The notes beneath the pieces are model-generated. The model saw only the letters and a list, made by a program, of their open reading frames with translations. It searched no databases and was not told where the DNA came from. From positions 1 to 6,435 of the forward strand of contig JAKAUD010000127.1 in assembly GCA_021827885.1 (NCBI GenBank): a stretch of DNA of 6,435 nucleotides, in the 5' to 3' direction. How positions within the stretch are numbered: position 1 is the stretch's first letter; each line of letters starts with the position of its first letter. Shown piece by piece: positions 5,112 through 6,435 of the stretch. Position numbers and translations under genes: made by a program. Source of the DNA: Thermoplasmata archaeon (GTDB lineage: Archaea; Thermoplasmatota; Thermoplasmata; Thermoplasmatales; Thermoplasmataceae).

Positions 5112-5519
5112 ATGTCCGGTGGAAATTCCCTTTACAAAGTATCATTGAAAAGTGCATGTTGTGATGACCTTTTAACCTGCCTTTTCATGCTTGGACAGAC
5201 AGATATATTGCTATTCAACTGCATGGCATTCAACAGTGAGTACACACTTGATGATCTGGCGCAACTGTCAGGGAAGGACAAAACCACAGTGTTCAGGTCA
5301 TTGCAGAAGATGGTCAGCATTGGGATTGTGATAAAAAATACGAAAACTATTGCAAGAGGTGGATATTACCACACCTATTACCTCAGTGACATGGAAAATA
5401 TAAGGAAAATCTCACTTGAGCGAATAAATGCAACGCATGATGGATTCCTGCAATTATTAGATCAGCTTCTCAAGGATATATCCATGAGAATAAAGCCCGT
5501 TGAGAGTTCATCTAATTAG
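5112..5519 (+). CDS. Winged-helix transcriptional regulator (TrmB/MarR-like), cysteine-containing
   Basis: 135 residues. A winged helix spans about 27-92: TDILLFNCMAF (helix 1), YTLDDLAQLSG (helix 2), KDKTTVFRSLQKMVSIGIVI (recognition helix and turn), then TIARGGYYHTYYLSD (wing). The 'DKTTVFRSLQKM' and 'GGYYHTYY' segments resemble a widespread archaeal family of small TrmB/MarR-like regulators. A C-terminal amphipathic helix (about 94-126) could dimerise. C16, C17 and C23 (SACCDDLLTC) lie before the DNA-binding domain and C37 in helix 1, so thiol sensing or metal binding is possible but unproven. The ATG start is set by the TATA box 26 bp upstream. It is divergent from the thioredoxin operon, its likely target, and may also control itself. 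The last 12 bp overlap the convergent membrane-protein gene. Ligand unknown. Confidence 0.8.
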   Translation: MSGGNSLYKVSLKSACCDDLLTCLFMLGQTDILLFNCMAFNSEYTLDDLAQLSGKDKTTVFRSLQKMVSIGIVIKNTKTIARGGYYHTYYLSDMENIRKISLERINATHDGFLQLLDQLLKDISMRIKPVESSSN

Positions 5520-5879
5520 GATAATAAACCCTGCAATGAGTCCAAACAATGTGCCTATAACAAAACCGCCACCGCCTATTATGGCAACTAAGCTTAGCAG
5601 CATTATAATGAATCCATTGACGAAATGGTCTCTATTCGTTCTTCTCATTCTGTCTGTGATACCGAAAATGGTGGCTCCGCAAAACATTGCTATAAGGGCA
5701 AAGATTACTCCAGTTACCCCTGTGAGCACAATAAAATCAAATGAAACTCTGTGTATAGCCAACCCTACTGATGCAAACAGAGTTCCAATTAGGATTAGGA
5801 ATCCGTTAAGAACGATTAATACCGCACTGAGTAAACCCAGAATGTAGGTTAAATCTCCTGCTGCTGCCCTAGATGACAT
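5508..5879 (-). CDS. Small four-helix membrane protein, function unknown
   Basis: 123 residues, strongly hydrophobic. Likely membrane segments lie at about 11-38, 49-73, 87-104 and 105-121. The short hydrophilic stretch between segments 2 and 3 is basic (TDRMRRTNRDH, 75-85). The third and fourth segments are joined by a glycine-rich turn (AIIGGGGFVIGTLFGLIAG), a pattern common in small uncharacterised archaeal membrane proteins of the DUF4064 kind; I do not assign the family. No catalytic or metal-binding motif is visible. I chose ATG 5879: the TTG at 5888 would add only three residues, and an AT-rich TATA-like stretch is centred about 27 bp upstream of the ATG. It is convergent with the regulator gene, overlapping its end by 12 bp, and is not obviously linked in function to its neighbours. 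Confidence 0.75.
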   Translation of the reverse strand: MSSRAAAGDLTYILGLLSAVLIVLNGFLILIGTLFASVGLAIHRVSFDFIVLTGVTGVIFALIAMFCGATIFGITDRMRRTNRDHFVNGFIIMLLSLVAIIGGGGFVIGTLFGLIAGFIILIR

Positions 5880-5900
5880 TATACTCAATCAATTAATAAG

Positions 5901-5911
5901 TTAATAATATT
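5901..5911 (-). promoter_or_regulatory. TATA-like stretch for the membrane-protein gene
   Basis: Minus-strand AATATTATTAA is centred about 27 bp before ATG 5879, right for a leaderless start. The surrounding gap (5880-5964) is AT-rich throughout, so the match is weak evidence. Confidence 0.3.
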
Positions 5912-5964
5912 GCTGATTGCGACAAACGATTTGATTTAGCGGTCACTATCTCCTTTTTTTGCAA

Positions 5965-6282
5965 TTACACGATTCTTACCTGCTCTTTCAGTATATTTTC
6001 CTTGAGATGAATATTTATGGAGCTAAAAGTTAGAATGTCAACCTTGATTCCTATTTCAGCTTCTATTGCTTCTTTCAGCGATATTAGATCAAATAGACCA
6101 CATCCATCAAGAAACTCTACAATCAAATCAAGATCGCTCTTGTTATTGTATGTTCCCCTGGCTCTGGAACCAAAAACGGATGCTCTCATAATTTTAAACC
6201 CGTTAAGTATTCTGGTAACCTTTTGAATAATCTCCTCGTTTGAGAGTATAGTTCCTTTTTTCTGTGTGATGATGTTAACCAA
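5965..6282 (-). CDS. Minimal nucleotidyltransferase (MNT domain, MntA-type antitoxin-like)
   Basis: 105 residues, the usual size of a lone MNT domain of the DNA polymerase beta superfamily. The signature is SVFGSRARGTYNNKSDLDLIVEF (35-57): the GS of GSRARG at 38-39, then the metal-binding D50 and D52. The third carboxylate is D82 in IKVDILTF. All three acidic residues are present, so it should be catalytically able. In HEPN/MNT toxin-antitoxin pairs such proteins inactivate a HEPN RNase, in characterised cases by adding AMP groups to it; other MNT proteins are orphans of unknown role. No HEPN gene is found within the visible flanks. The start is TTG 6282, the only usual start codon between the upstream in-frame TAA and the motif that has a nearby purine-rich signal (GCGAGGGA immediately before). 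A TATA box lies 32 bp upstream. Confidence 0.85.
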   Translation of the reverse strand: MVNIITQKKGTILSNEEIIQKVTRILNGFKIMRASVFGSRARGTYNNKSDLDLIVEFLDGCGLFDLISLKEAIEAEIGIKVDILTFSSINIHLKENILKEQVRIV

Positions 6283-6300
6283 TCCCTCGCATGATAAGAG

Positions 6301-6320
6301 GCTATTTTCTTATAAATAGC
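6301..6320 (-). promoter_or_regulatory. Promoter of the MNT gene with overlapping inverted repeat
   Basis: GCTATTT (6301-6307) and AAATAGC (6314-6320) are perfect 7-bp arms around a 6-nt spacer. The minus-strand TATA element TATTTATA (6318-6311) lies inside the repeat, about 32 bp before TTG 6282, implying transcription from near 6288. A repeat covering the TATA box suggests autoregulation, common for toxin-antitoxin loci. The same bases read TTATAAATA on the plus strand, so rightward transcription is also possible. Confidence 0.5.
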
Positions 6321-6379
6321 TACCCTACTTAAGCATGACTATGGCGGAAATTGTCCGGTAGATTTATTGACATGTGTCA

Positions 6380-6435
6380 TCACACTTTCAACGAATTTCG
6401 CAATAGATTGGCTTTATCCATCAATTCATCATTGT
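6380..6435 (-). CDS. Possible 3' end of a leftward gene entering from the right edge
   Basis: One minus-strand frame is open from the window edge to a TGA at 6382-6380, giving a tail …NDELMDKANLLRNSLKV. It would end 60 bp before the MNT promoter. A tail this short (17 codons) has no diagnostic value. A plus-strand frame is also open to the edge from ATG 6372 (MCHHTFNEF…). I cannot tell which, if either, is real. The remaining bases 6321-6379 hold nothing I recognise. Confidence 0.2.
   Translation of the reverse strand, partial: NDELMDKANLLRNSLKV

Noticed and set aside
5500..5847. A 115-codon open frame on the plus strand opposite the membrane-protein gene.
   Set aside because: Its composition (many Pro, Ile, Thr and Asn) is what the complement of a hydrophobic membrane gene gives. 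It lacks a promoter or ribosome site, and the minus-strand frame shows coherent transmembrane segments.
5893..5950. A 17-codon frame after the MNT gene starting GTG ACC GCT AAA on the minus strand, behind GGAG: a possible remnant toxin.
   Set aside because: The spacing from GGAG to GTG is only 3 nt, the peptide (VTAKSNRLSQSAILLTY) has no recognisable motif, and it is too short to call a gene or a HEPN remnant.
6335..6361. A short leaderless frame (MTMAEIVR) about 26 bp after the plus-strand reading of the 6311-6318 TATA element.
   Set aside because: Eight codons with no context. The TATA element is better explained by the MNT gene in the other direction.
6368..6379. TGACA-TG-TGTCA inverted repeat near the right edge.
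   Set aside because: Only 5-bp arms with no gene start clearly attached; too weak to call an operator or an insertion-sequence end.
1..6435. tRNA or rRNA genes, CRISPR arrays, insertion sequences.
   Set aside because: No regularly spaced repeats, transposase motifs or cloverleaf-like segments were found on reading both strands.

Overview
The window reads as a piece of chromosome from an aerobic or facultative, probably acidophilic archaeon, most likely a member of the Thermoplasmatales (Thermoplasma, Ferroplasma, Cuniculiplasma and relatives). The evidence is a two-gene (split) cobalamin-independent methionine synthase, a thioredoxin reductase without the usual NADPH-phosphate motif, heavy use of AGG/AGA and ATA codons, TATA boxes placed for leaderless or short-leader transcripts, and GGTG-type archaeal ribosome binding sites. 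This assignment comes from recognising protein families and signals by eye; no search was run.

Left part (1-3298). A thiosulfate/3-mercaptopyruvate sulfurtransferase (rhodanese) runs leftward off the window edge. A 105-bp divergent promoter region follows, packed with three inverted repeats, one of them a perfect 21-bp palindrome almost midway between the two start codons. Rightward comes a three-gene operon: a MetF-type methylene-tetrahydropterin reductase, a MetE N-terminal-domain protein and a MetE catalytic-domain protein with all four zinc ligands. Together they would reduce a C1 carrier to the methyl level and pass the methyl group to homocysteine, making methionine. A hairpin and a T6 run follow the operon.

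Middle part (3299-5111). A tight leftward operon encodes thioredoxin, thioredoxin reductase and a small Rieske [2Fe-2S] protein (gaps of 1 and 6 nt). The reductase keeps its CxxC and FAD motifs, but has QKGQK-type residues where NADPH-dependent enzymes carry HRRxxxR. The Rieske protein is therefore an attractive candidate for its electron donor.

Right part (5112-6435). A cysteine-containing winged-helix regulator is transcribed divergently from the thioredoxin operon, from a good BRE/TATA promoter placed for a leaderless mRNA. Its 3' end overlaps by 12 bp a convergent gene for a small four-helix membrane protein. Further right is a minimal nucleotidyltransferase (MNT, antitoxin-like) with no visible HEPN partner, behind a promoter overlapped by an inverted repeat. 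The last ~115 bases hold no gene I can assign; they may contain the 3' end of a leftward gene entering from outside.

Overall theme: sulfur and redox metabolism (sulfur transfer, methionine synthesis, thiol-disulfide control) with two divergent, palindrome-rich control regions. The most interesting unexplained point is how electrons reach thioredoxin, and whether the Rieske protein and the adjacent regulator form one redox module with it.
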